Assembly (NCBI GenBank): GCA_026225945.1
Contig: JAMJFZ010001815.1
Coordinates: 14,918,501 to 14,982,500, forward strand
DNA length: 64,000 nt
Source: Cricetomys ansorgei
Lineage: Eukaryota > Chordata > Mammalia > Rodentia > Nesomyidae
Direction: 5' to 3'
Below, piece by piece: positions 11,202-21,957 of the stretch. The stretch's first letter is position 1, and every line of letters starts with the position of its first letter. The notes below the pieces were generated by a model. It was not told the DNA's origin. It was given only the letters and a program-made list of their open reading frames with translations, and ran no database searches. A program made the translations under genes and the position numbers.

Positions 11202-12014
11202 GGTTGTGGAAGTTTATTTTTAGTTATGTTCAAAATAATTGTTTTTGTACACTGTTGGAAAAAGGAAAGCATAGGCCTTGGCATTTTGTATTGTCTCCAG
11301 GTGTTGGATTTCTTTGGGGGATGTTTAATTGCTTATGATCTGCACCTAAGGAGTTCTGAATGAATAGAAACACCTGAGCTCAGATGCTTGTGGTTCTATT
11401 GTGAGTACAGCACTGGCCATGATGATGATTCCCTCTGCTAAGGTCTGGCAGGGTTTGCACCTATGAATATGCCTCCATGTCTGTCTTGCTGAGCCGCCAT
11501 AGCAGTGTACTACTACATACATACACATATGCATGCATGCCCTCACACAGAAGACCATTGGTGAAAAGCCAGTGACTTGAACTAAGCCACTGTTCTTAAT
11601 AAGGCGCAGCTGTTGAGTCTTCTCAATAAGGTCATTGGGATGGATGCTTTCACATGCCCCTTGAGCTATAAGGTTGTTCCGTACCAGTTGATGGATCACA
11701 GTTCTCTTCGTGAATTTAACAAAGCACATGTATAAGAAAATGAAATGGGGCTGCTTACTAACTATTTAGTGTTAGCCTTTCTTCCATTCTCCAGTTCACA
11801 TTCACTTCTATTCACATTCGACCTAGAGCTCATGTTCCCCCTCTTAGTCCTGAAATCATTTACTAATTCCTTAGTAGAAAAACACAGACTACACTAACAC
11901 TAACATAAATGATGACAACTAATTTGTAATAAGAAAGAAATATGTATATGTGATAAAAAACATTTTTAAATTTATCAATAGATAAGTAACCACTATTCTT
12001 TTTAATGAAGTAAT
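11202..12014. other. Non-repetitive-looking DNA with a 127-codon minus-strand ORF
   Basis: The open frame 11,346-11,729 (-) is long for DNA of this composition. Its first 55 codons have a protein-like mix of charged and hydrophobic residues; the rest, from the 'gcatgcatgcatatg' stretch on, looks non-coding. I do not recognise a family. No splice sites or promoter are evident. Confidence 0.3.
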
Positions 12015-12211
12015 TAATATTTATTTGTTTATGTGTATGACTACATGAGTTGATGTGTACTATACACATGCAGGAATCTACAGAATACAGAAGAGAGTAT
12101 TGACTCTACTGGAACTGGTGTTATACGCAGTCGTGAGCCTTCACATGTTGTGAGAACCACATCCAGGGCCTATAAAAAAAGCAATAAGCACACTTAATCT
12201 CTCCAGTCCTA
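12015..12211 (-). mobile_element. B2/B3-type SINE (tRNA-derived)
   Basis: Read on the minus strand, it starts at 'aggactggagagattaag' (12,211 leftward) and keeps the diverged 'ggccctggatgtggttctcac' segment. It also keeps 'ccagttccagtagag' and ends in a TG/A-rich tail near 12,015-12,060. This is the order of B3/B2 SINEs. It is considerably diverged, so an old copy. Confidence 0.7.
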
Positions 12212-12244
12212 AGTTTTCACTCTTCTTTTAAAAATGTGTAAAAT

Positions 12245-12451
12245 ACTGGGTAGGAAATATGACTCAGTATTTAAAAGTATATATTGCCCTTGCAAAAGAC
12301 AAGACTTTACTTCCCAGCACCTATATCATTTGGCTAAGAACTGCCTTTAACTTCAGTTCCAGGGGATCCAACATTATGCTAGGTCACTCTAGTCATGTGC
12401 ATAAAACTACACTCTCATAAACACATATACACATAATTCAAATTTAAAAAG
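12245..12451 (+). mobile_element. B3-type SINE
   Basis: The head 'actgggtaggaaatatgactcag' is a diverged pol III A-box region. The middle keeps 'ttcagttccaggggatccaac' (12,353-12,373), a hallmark of B3. The tail is the usual 'acacatatacacataattcaa' A-rich end. It lies 34 bp from an oppositely oriented SINE of the same family (12,015-12,211). Confidence 0.78.
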
Positions 12452-15336
12452 GAAAATATAAAATCACATTTACTAAAATAATAATTTGAAGTTTTACAGG
12501 AGGCAAAATATAGAATATTAATGCAAATAGGAATGGACATAGTTAAACATGTAGGAGATATTATCACCCACAAAATAAAAGAGCAAGTAAAAATGTCTCA
12601 TAATAATATCAAGTAAAGCTGAAGGGAAAACATTAAAAAAAAAACAAGTGGACAAATAAATACCTTTTAGATTTAAATGTATTTATTTAATTTTTTATGC
12701 CAATGAAAACTTTTTTAATTACAAACAAAATTCATTCACAAAAGTTTGCATCTATCACTAAATGTATGCACTTTATGTCCATATAAATAAATATTCTCCA
12801 CAAAGAAATTATATTCTGATTATCTGTGGAAAGTAATTGATAATCATGCCTGTGACATTAATTGTGTCTTCTAAAAATAAATAATTAGTTTAGCCTCAAA
12901 TTAACCTTCAGTTGCTACAGTTTGGGTCAGCTTCTGTGGCCTTGAAATCTATCCTGACACCAGTGGGTGATCCTGTTGTGAAGAAAGACATGAGCCCCAT
13001 AGTTGGCACAGTGGGCACTCCGTCTTTTATCTGGAGTCTCACAGTTACCTCTCAGAATGAGTACAAGATTCACTCATCACAACTGTGTTTCTGCAACTTG
13101 CAGCAAAATCCAAGATTATGCTAGGATATATAGATTTCTAATTCACCTGAACATATCCATCAGCATGTCACCTACTGCTGTGAAGTAGGTATTACTTGGG
13201 TTGGTTGTGTTTTTGGAATTGTAGATGTGTTATCATTATCTTGAGATATCAGAGAGTTGAAAATTTCCCTTATATTTTCAAATCTGAATGTGAATATATT
13301 GGTAACCAAATTGACATTATTTCAACCAAGATGAATTTTCCTTCTAAGTCATATTTGCACTTTGGTACTGTCTACAATTCAGAAAAAGATGGAGTAGGCT
13401 CGATGAAATGAAGGAAGAAATAATGATAACTGTTCCTTTTTCATTAAAACATTGAATTGATTTTCATATTTATATTTTACATGTGCTCTTTTGAAATGAA
13501 TAAACAATATTTTTTCTATTAAAAATGCCAAGAGAAGGATAGGTAATTGAATTTGACTTTTGTCTACTTGAACTTCTTGTTTTCGGAGCCCTTTACTTTT
13601 ATGTAGTGGAAGCTGAGAGTGTGAATCTAGAACTCAGCCCCTACTTCAAATGTGCACTGAACCTTCGAGCTGGGTTCCAGACCTAAGAACTGACTTACTT
13701 ATGGGAAATTATCTACTAACTTTTTGATTGTCTTATGAGAAAGTCCCTCTTACATTGTAAAACATACAAAGACAAATTATTTTTTCTCCTAGCCTCTGGT
13801 CCTTCTAGATATATGCTACAAAAGTTTTGTTAACTGTGAAATTTGAAAAGAAACAGGTGATGCAAATCAAGGAGAATGCATTGCAGTTAGAAGCATCAAA
13901 GCCACCATGTTCCTTTTCTGCTCTGTCAACTTATTTTTCTATGTAACTTCTACTTTATTAATACTGTGAACACCTTTATTTATATTACTTTTCCAAATCT
14001 AATTGTAGAGTTGTGAAGTTCCATAAACAACATTAAAATTTAATTTTCAAATTAATATTTTATGTGGCTATTGCTAAAATTTCCCAGGTACATGTCTAGT
14101 ACCCGAAATGAATAACTCAGAAAATATAAACCATTTATCTTAATCTTTGCTATTAAATATTTATATTTAATTTTACAAATCAAGCAATAAGGAAAACAAT
14201 AATAGTTTCCCAATTAATAAATAACTAATTTTAACATATATACTATTTTTTCTGTTTTCTAATAGTAAAATGTGTATGTCCGCTTAACTTTTTTATCAAG
14301 GTACAGTGACCTCTCCTTACGTAAAATGAGTGCGTGTTGGTTTGAATTGTCATTCCACCAAATTTTCGCTAGAATTATTAGTGTAGCCTTGTTATTCCTA
14401 TGTGGGAAATTATTTCATTATAACAATGTCATTATTTCTAGTCTAGTTTCTCAACTTGTTAAGATTTTGTGACCCATGACTTTCTAGACTATCAAATATG
14501 ATTGCTCAAAGTTGTCCATAATTCCCTCATGACCTTTGGAATTGCTGTAGCAACATGAACTAGTACTTCTTTCCCACATGGTTTTGGTGATATGTATTAT
14601 CTCTGAGAGTCTTCCTAAATATTAATATATTTTCAAAAAATTATCATAATTTTCTTATTTATTTTTTATTGAATTCAAAATGATCTTTGAGTTTATATCC
14701 CTTTTGTATTTTAATATCTTTGATGTGCAACTATAGGTTACTGATTTATTATATCTTTCCCGCAAAACAGACTTTGATAGCTACAAATTTAAACTCAAGA
14801 CCCTCATTAATTCAGTACACATTTTCAGCTGTATTCATTTTCATCCCCTAAAGATCTTTTCTATTATCTTCTGTGTGATCTTTTCACCTGTGAGTGATTT
14901 ATAAAAGTGTTATCTAATTTCAGATATTGGCAAATTCCCTAAATGTCTTTCTGGGATTGATTTTTTAATTAACTTCACAATGGCTTTGTTGTAAAACTAA
15001 GGTATCATCCACATGGAGAATGCTCAGTGTTAAACTCACAGTATGCAACCCTGTGATTCACAGGTAGAGGAATTCATAAATCACTGGACAAGTGAGTTAA
15101 GTTTGCCACCAATTTTCTGTCTATCCCTTTATGTATTGTGATCAGGTAATGGAAAACTCAACTATAAGTGCTAAAACATTTTTTTGGACACAGACGATTA
15201 TTGATAAGTTTTATTTCACAGGCTGTTTTGTTTTCATCTGTGTATATATTTATAATTGTTAGTCCCCTGGTATGTCGAAATTGTATTCTTTCAACTTTTG
15301 GCCTCTTAGAATATTTTATTTGTCATTAATATAGCG
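12452..15336. other. Long AT-rich stretch, no feature recognised
   Basis: No SINE, LTR or L1 phrase is recognised in 2.9 kb. The ORFs at 12,912-13,124, 13,003-13,188, 13,196-13,411 and 14,272-14,472 are short. The 12,905-13,130 part is nearer 45% GC and could be a decayed retrocopy or an ordinary patch, with no identifiable product. Confidence 0.4.
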
Positions 15337-15610
15337 TTTTATTAATTCTTTGAGAATTTCATACTATGTGTCTTGAATACATCCCACACTCTTCACACTC
15401 CTCCCATTAACTCCTCTCAGATACACCTCATTATGTCTTAATGCTCTATCAATGCCAATTTTATGTCTCTTTCTTTCATTCTTTTGGGAGGAGTTCTTGC
15501 ACCAGATGTCCTACTCTGCTGGCTTACAATGTTTTTCCCCCTTTTTGTACAATGTTTCTTGAGCTACATCATTATATCATTTGATGAATGGTACCCATAG
15601 TCAGTTCAAA
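15337..15610 (-). mobile_element. Probable L1 3' end, reverse orientation
   Basis: On the minus strand the left end reads 'gaaattctcaaagaattaataaa', resembling the A-rich terminal phrase of rodent L1s. It is preceded by a G-rich stretch (C-rich on +, 15,390-15,420). The remainder is too diverged to place. Confidence 0.4.
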
Positions 15611-16502
15611 TTTGCAGCTTGCACATCTGTAGAGAGGTAATGCTTTCTGTCTGCTACAAAAAACTTTCAGTGATGAGAGGTGAGAGCTACACATATCTGA
15701 AGCTATAGAATAAGCATTTTAAATAGACTTAAAATTTTTACTGGTTTAGAAAAGTGGGAAAAAGTAAGTTCTCCTTTAGTTATCTATGATCTCACTAGCC
15801 ACTGGTAGTTGGAAAAAGTTACAGTGTCAGGCATTAATTCTATCATACTTAACATACCTTACCTCAAATTAGTTCTCCCTTGGTACAATCAAGGTGCAAA
15901 TGAAACTATCCTAACTTTAGGAATATCTTGTTGTACTGGTCACTGTCGTGGTTCATAGGTATGATTGCTGGATATGATTGATTGCTCTTCCATTTTGCTC
16001 ACTTGCATGGCTCCCTCTGAAACAATGAATGCCATTCCTCAGGTGAGATCCAGATTGATTACTCAAAGTCATGTCTAAACTATGTGGTGTCTTCAGCAAT
16101 AAGGACGTACCTATAAGACCTATGAGGTACTAAGGGCAACTGCAATAGCCTATACCCTTTGGAGAGTCTATTGGCCTTCCCTGTTGAGCAACTTTAGAAA
16201 AGTTTCCATATTTTGCACTGGTATTTTTGTTAGTTTATAGTTTGCAGAGGAGGAAAAATTACATTATATTATAATGAATACACATATGCATTATATTGCA
16301 CTCAAATATACATATTCATTATATGCATGGTAATGTGTGGATTTCAGTTTAGCTAGACCACAGCCATGTTGCTTTAGCAATGACCTTACAGTTTCTAAAG
16401 GAGCTTGCCTGTACAGGTTAAAATTTCAGTGTGGCTTCACAGCCCACCCACCTTGGTTCCCACGGAGTCAGAAAAAATGAAATTAAACAAAAAGGGTGAA
16501 TA
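15611..16502. other. Unassigned DNA upstream of an LTR
   Basis: No gene or named repeat is recognised. The segment 16,260-16,330 is an AT/CA-type simple stretch built on 'catatgcattatat'. Confidence 0.4.
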
Positions 16503-16788
16503 TGTAGGAGAAAACTAGACAAGGCCTGAGACCCACATGGACATACCCAGAGATGGACCTGCCCGGGCATGCCCAGAGACAGACTTACTCGGACATGCCC
16601 AGGGAGCAGCAGGTGCAGTCTGGCAGCCAGTGGGATGCTGGGCTGGATGGAGGTTATAAAGAGGCTTCCCCTTCCTACAATAAACTGAGTCTGACTCTTG
16701 CCACTTACCTGACTCCCAGAGCCTGTGTCTTGGTTCTGAGCCAGCTCTACCCTTGCCTGAAGGGTCCCGTGGATGGGTACAAGCAACA
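16503..16788 (+). mobile_element. Compact solo LTR (ERV2/IAP-like), with phased motif array
   Basis: A GC-richer island in AT-rich DNA has LTR architecture. It starts TGTAGGAG (16,503) and ends ..AACA (16,785-16,788). A TATA box TATAAA lies at 16,655-16,660 and a polyadenylation signal AATAAA at 16,679-16,684, only 18 bp later. The upstream part (U3) contains three 26-bp tandem units beginning at 16,539, 16,565 and 16,591. The flanks 'gtgaata' and 'gtaatgta' could be a decayed target duplication but do not match cleanly. No internal retroviral genes flank it. The ORFs at 16,418-16,910 on both strands are incidental to the LTR. The class is inferred from size and TATA/poly(A) spacing. Confidence 0.72.
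16539..16616 (+). promoter_or_regulatory. Three 26-bp tandem units with p53-half-site-like decamers in the LTR U3
   Basis: GGACATACCC (16,539), GGGCATGCCC (16,565) and GGACATGCCC (16,591) start exactly 26 bp apart. The p53 half-site consensus is RRRCWWGYYY; the second and third fit perfectly and the first has one change. They lie 55-116 bp upstream of the TATA box, where an LTR enhancer belongs. Whether any protein binds is inference: a functional p53 site usually needs two half-sites within 0-13 bp, and these are 16 bp apart. Confidence 0.4.
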
Positions 16789-16800
16789 GTAATGTATATA

Positions 16801-16853
16801 TAATGCAATAGTTTCTCTACACACGTGTTTGTGTGTATGTTTATGTATATGCA

Positions 16854-16899
<46 letters not shown>

Positions 16900-16900
16900 C
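16801..16900. repeat. (TG)n microsatellite
   Basis: A pure TG run of about 19 units spans 16,858-16,896, preceded by a degenerate TG/TATG stretch directly after the solo LTR. Confidence 0.95.
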
Positions 16901-17063
16901 AAATAAACACATATACGGGCTAATTGAAAAAAAAATTTGTAATTTTAAAGCTTGCTTTTACATTGTTATTTTGGATGTAAGACTTTTACAACTATAAGCA
17001 AAAAGTTGCAATGAGATGAAATTCATGTAATATGCTACAAAATCATATGAAAAAACATATGAA

Positions 17064-17181
17064 GCTGGGCAGTGGTGACGTATTTCTTTAATTCCAGCAC
17101 TTAAGAGGCAGAGGCAAGTGGATCTCTGTGAGTTTGAGGCCAGCCCGGTCTACAGAATGAGTTCCAAAAAAAAAAGAAATA
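17064..17181 (+). mobile_element. B1 SINE, 3'-shortened
   Basis: It begins 'gctgggcagtggtgac', keeps 'gtgagtttgaggccagcccgg' and 'ctacagaatgagttcca', then goes straight into an A-run at 17,167-17,176. The last roughly 30 bp of the B1 body are missing, as in copies primed from an internal A-rich site or shortened by deletion. Confidence 0.88.
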
Positions 17182-18619
17182 TGAGCTTCTCTTTCTACCT
17201 CCATCTGGACCATGACATTTTAAATATCTGGTTACACAGGGAAGACCTAACCATAACAGTACAAGTTACTATTCCAAATTGGATGTGTGTGTGTGTGGGG
17301 GGGGGTAATATCATAAGGTCTGATCCCTAGATGAAGAGGTATAGGCAAGTAACAAGTACTGTCAGTGAGAGAATCAGTCATCTCAGGAAATGAGTCTCCT
17401 AACTCCTGATCATCTATCAAGTTGTCAACACTAAAATCATATTCACAAGAGAAATGCTGGATCTATTCAGCATGTTGCATTTATATGTATGTTGTATGTG
17501 GTAATAATAATTAAAGAAAAAGCAAAAGAGAATAAAAAGAGATAATCCATGAAAGCAGAAGAAAGCCTTGGAGGTAGAGAAAGGGTACATTCAAAAGGCA
17601 GTGCAGGGTTAGACAATAGGGGATTGAAGATGACCACAGTATATTATGTGCAATTATGAAGAAATCTATTGTTTTATAAAATCAATAAATACTATGAAGA
17701 ATGACAAAAGAAAAGAAAATTTTAAGAGAAAAACACCATCACATTTCATCTCAAAAGCTCTATCTTCTGATGAAATTTTAGACAAGCCAAAAGAGTAGAT
17801 AAAAGATATTTTAAATAAATTACTAAGAGCTTTACTGCAAAATCATTTTTGAGAGTCCACACTTTTTTCTGAAGTACTGTTAGTACTGTCATTACTACTG
17901 CAGTGTATTGGTGCCCTCTTTATAAGTTCACAGTCCCACACCTTTCTCCATTCATAATGTCCATGTGTAAATCTACTAGATACTACATTCTTGGTAAAAA
18001 TATATCTTACTATAGTAGTAACATAGGAGTTGTCTGGTAGGTACACAAAATGTGGTTGAATAAAAAATTTAAACCCAGTTTGTGAATGCAAAGTTTCCAC
18101 CATTAACATGAATGTTCAGAAACAAAAGGTAGATTCAGAAAGAATAGGATTACAGTTGCCATTCATTTATTCTCAAGGAATTGTGCTAAGATTTATGCCA
18201 TAAAACTTGAGAATATAAATAAAGAAGACAAGAGCCTTATAAAACCATCTAGTTAATTCAAAATTCAAAGACAAGTTAAATTATAATAGCAGATTAACAC
18301 CAATGAAATTTGAAATCAATCAGCAATGAAAACAAAACTTTTTTTTCATCAAAAGTTTGGTAATACTAACCTACCTATAAAATAGGCATAAGCTCTAATA
18401 TTCTTGGAATTTAATGAGGAAATCACTACTGTAATTATTTTTAGTAGTTCCTTAAAGACGAGAAGACAATGAGAAAATTTTGTAGAAAAATGTAAATGTA
18501 CAGACTTGTCTAAATACATATCAAAATAACTAATATCTGTTTTTCATTACTAAATCAATGTAAAATAAGTTGTTGACTTCAAAACTAGAAATGCATGTGT
18601 TACAATAGAAATTTCTGGA
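17182..18619. other. AT-rich DNA; short TG/G run only
   Basis: The only structure seen is a TG run followed by a 9-G run at 17,284-17,306. The ORF at 17,843-18,109 (-) has no recognisable content. Confidence 0.5.
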
Positions 18620-18731
18620 AATATATACATGTGTATATATATATATACACACACACACACACATATATATGTATATATATACATATATATACATATATAC
18701 TGTATATATAAATCCATACACATACATATAT
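18620..18731. repeat. Compound (TA)n/(CA)n/(TATATG)n simple repeat
   Basis: Alternating TA, CA and TATATG/TATATAC blocks. Each block is partly self-complementary, so the stretch could extrude hairpins. Confidence 0.9.
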
Positions 18732-19293
18732 TACTTTAACTTCACTTCTACAACAAAAAATTGCATATTTATACTGGAAATAGTCATGACTGCATTTTCA
18801 AGATAAGAAAAAATCTTTGAAAGAAGCTGGAAAAGGGACAATTATATTCACATTTATGTACTTGAATATATGTAGCCAAGTAATGACAATATTTATGAAA
18901 TATCTATGAAAAATATTTATGAAAAATGTAGGTGATAGAGTTTGATAGGTAGGAAGGATTAGAGACTGGTAGATCAAGTAACACAGGTATGTATACCACT
19001 GAATATAATAAATATAATAACTTTGATTTATTTGAATTTGATTTAAAAATAAAATTTTGATGTATTAAGTTAATATGTTCAATACAGGAATAAAATTAAT
19101 AATTTCAGTTACAAAAGATTGAAGAAGCTTGAATATACAGATACCACACAGCTAATGTTTTGAAAACTTCAACCAAAATCTGAGCAGCCAATGATAAGCA
19201 AAAGACTTCAGCAGGGAGTCAATTACAGACGTGTCCCTTTTAGGATACTTGAAACTAAGAATTGGCTTGAGACTAATCTTTTTGAAAAATAAT
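18732..19293. other. AT-rich DNA, no feature recognised
   Basis: Only small local duplications of 'aatatttatgaaa' (18,889-18,930) are visible. Confidence 0.5.
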
Positions 19294-19475
19294 TTTTGAG
19301 GATATAATTAAATCATTCAATGTTTCACCTTCCTTTCTGCAAGCCCTCCCATATGTATCTCCCATTGCTTCTTTTCAAATTCATTGCCTTTTCGTTCACT
19401 AATTGTTTTGTATTTATATATATATATGCATATATACATATATATATGTATACATATATGTATATACATGTGACT
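19294..19475 (-). mobile_element. L1 (Lx-like) 3' terminus, reverse orientation
   Basis: On + it reads 'tttttgaggatataattaaatc', then a C-rich patch with 'agccctcccatatg' and 'caaattcattgcctttt'. This is the same order as the reverse Lx-like end at 38.49-38.7 kb. It then runs into TATATA/CATATA repeats at 19,415-19,472, which this L1 UTR family normally carries at that position. Only about the last 180 bp of the element are present. Confidence 0.68.
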
Positions 19476-21784
19476 TATCATTAAATGTTCTTGTTTTATT
19501 TAACTCATCCAACATCTGATTGATTTTAAATTGTAAAAATTGTAACCATTTTAATAATACATTATATTTTTCAGCCATGAAATTATTTGAATAGATGAAA
19601 ATGTATCTAATTAGAAATTCTTTGAAAGGAAGAGTTCTTTGACCAACAGTCACTGAACTGCCTGCCATTTACATCTCTCAGATGTATAACTAAATACACA
19701 AAGAGCTTTAACATATTTACTCAAATTAGATGCTTACATTTTATAATACCATTGACTTATAAGTGGCATCTTATAGCTTATTCTAACAAGTCCTTTTTAA
19801 GTGAGATTAAGTGTTAATTTATAATTAATAGGTACTTGAATTAGATGCATTTCTATAATAATAGTGGTTTGGGACAAAAACAACTATGTAGCAACCAAAA
19901 TATTGATGTGACTACATGGCATTAAATAAAATAAAATAAAATAAAGTCCTTTTAGAAAAAAGTGAAAAATTGATGAAAAAACTTTGAAAAATCCTATCAG
20001 TCTATAACCCTTTTTGAAAACACTCTTAATACCTAACTTTTTGCCAATTTGAAGATGGCTTTTTTTTCCATCTTAGTTATGAATACAGTAGCTGAGTACC
20101 AGAACAAGCAATCCATGAAATTCATAAGTACACACAAAAACATTTCTTTTTACTTCAAAAAATATTTTAGTATCTCTCTGTGCCACTGCTTCCTCCAATT
20201 TTTAGCTTTCAATTATTTTCCTAGAAAAACTTGAAGTTTCTGCAGTTGAATGGTTTTGGATGATGTTTGTGTATCTCTGTATCATACTCAATGTTCACAA
20301 TTAAATATTACTTACTTCTGTATTTTCTTACAATGCTATAATGCAGACATCATTTGAATATACTTTTTAGCCGTATTGGGTTTAGTTGGATCAATCATCA
20401 TTTGTTCTGTGCCTCATCTGGTATTTCTTTATAACATTCAAATATAAGTAACTTGCTCTTGGATTTATTTTTCTTTATATTTAACTGTAAAGTGATCTCT
20501 TACTGTATAGAATCACCCCATATGTTTCTGATGCTTATGTTCATATAGAAAGTCATTTCATTACCAAATGTGCTTCTTTACTTTATCTTCTGTTTGACTT
20601 CATTGTACTGTATCATTTGTCCACTGTCACATATCCTTACAGAGACTCAAGGCGGCCCTATATCACCATACACAGTTATTGTAGGAATTACAAAACAAAC
20701 CATTCCTGGAAGCTCTCTGTTCTAACCAAGGGAAGGCCAGTCCACTCTGCCATCTGCTACCTTGTTTGTCAGACCAGCTGATTTGTCCTGGAGGGTATCT
20801 GAAAACAGATGTTAGCAACACACAAGCTTTTAGATTCAAGTTAGAACAAGAATAAAAAGTAATGGTTTTATACAGTGAATTGAAGGTGGCAAAGCATGTC
20901 TCACATTTAAATCCTACCACTGTCTTTGGACAGTCTATACAAGTATACACATTTCACCTTAAAGAAAATAAGTGTTTATTTTGTAAGAAAATTGGGTGAC
21001 CATAGCCTAGGAACACAGATACATGTTACTCTCAGTGTCATGTTCCAACATGGGAGAATTCTCATGAAGTTTTATCCTATTACAGAACAGAGAAGATCAT
21101 AAATCAACACAAGTTTAAAATATATTAATTGATATTTCAGAAAGATAATTAAAGTAAGATGAGGAATGCTTTGCTGTAGGCCTCAGGTGCTCTCTGATGA
21201 CATTCTTAGCTTTGAGGGTGGTGGAAGCTAGGGGATCTGCTAAGATAATTAATTCCAAAAAGTTTTTATCTATTAGTCACATGATCATAATTCAGACACC
21301 GAAGTGATGAAGGAATGTATTATTAGAGGTCTAAAGCTAGCCCCAGATAAAGTAAGTGGCCTCTGGACCTCCAACATTCTAACTCCTTCCTCCACATCGC
21401 TGCATTTCTAACTAGTCATTAATCGCTAAAGACACAGCTTCTTCCCAGGTCTTCTGACAGACAGGATCAACGCTTTGCTCTTATTTCTAGCAGGATTACA
21501 AAGAGAGTTTCAGAGTTAATGTGATTTGTAATGTTTATTAGGGAAAAAAAAAAAAAACCACTGTTTACTCAGCAGAAAGCACAGATCCTTTTACACTATG
21601 ACCAGAAGGAAATATCTATAGACTGTCTTCTCAGAATGTACATGATTACATTATATACACCATCTTTGCATATGATGCAGAATGCATTTTAGTGCAGGTA
21701 AAATTTTCTATCAGTATAAATTGTTTCATAATCAAAAATTTCAAGCCAGAAATTTTTGTATTGGTATTTGTATTGGTATTTGGT
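19476..21784. other. Mostly unassigned AT-rich DNA with an (AAAAT)n run
   Basis: (AAAAT)4-5 lies at 19,922-19,946 and a 15-A run at 21,542-21,557. The segment 20,640-20,950 is more balanced in composition, but no gene is recognised there. No SINE or LTR is seen. Confidence 0.45.
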
Positions 21785-21957
21785 CTTCATATATTTCTGT
21801 GCACCATGTGCATATCCATGCCTGAGAAAGTGAGAAGAAGACGCTGGATCACCTGGCACTAACTTTATAGAAGGTTGTAAGCTATCACGTGGCAGATGGG
21901 AACCGAACCCTGGTTCCTCTTGAAGAATATCCTGTCTTCTTAACCATCTATCCAGTT
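21785..21957 (-). mobile_element. B3/B2-type SINE
   Basis: On + it shows 'ctgtgcaccatgtgcatatcc', then 'ctggatcacctggcact' and 'gggaaccgaaccctggttcc' (reverse of the B-box region). It ends with 'ttaaccatctatccagt', the reverse of the SINE head. All landmarks are in order, so the copy is near full length and moderately diverged. Confidence 0.8.

Noticed and set aside
12912..13188. Possible processed pseudogene in a GC-richer patch with two overlapping frames
   Set aside because: Neither frame resembles a known protein, there is no A-tail or target duplication, and both frames are short.
16418..16910. Overlapping open frames on both strands (122, 131 and 79 codons)
   Set aside because: They span the GC-richer solo LTR and the adjoining TG microsatellite. 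Few stops are expected by composition, and the frames cross element borders.
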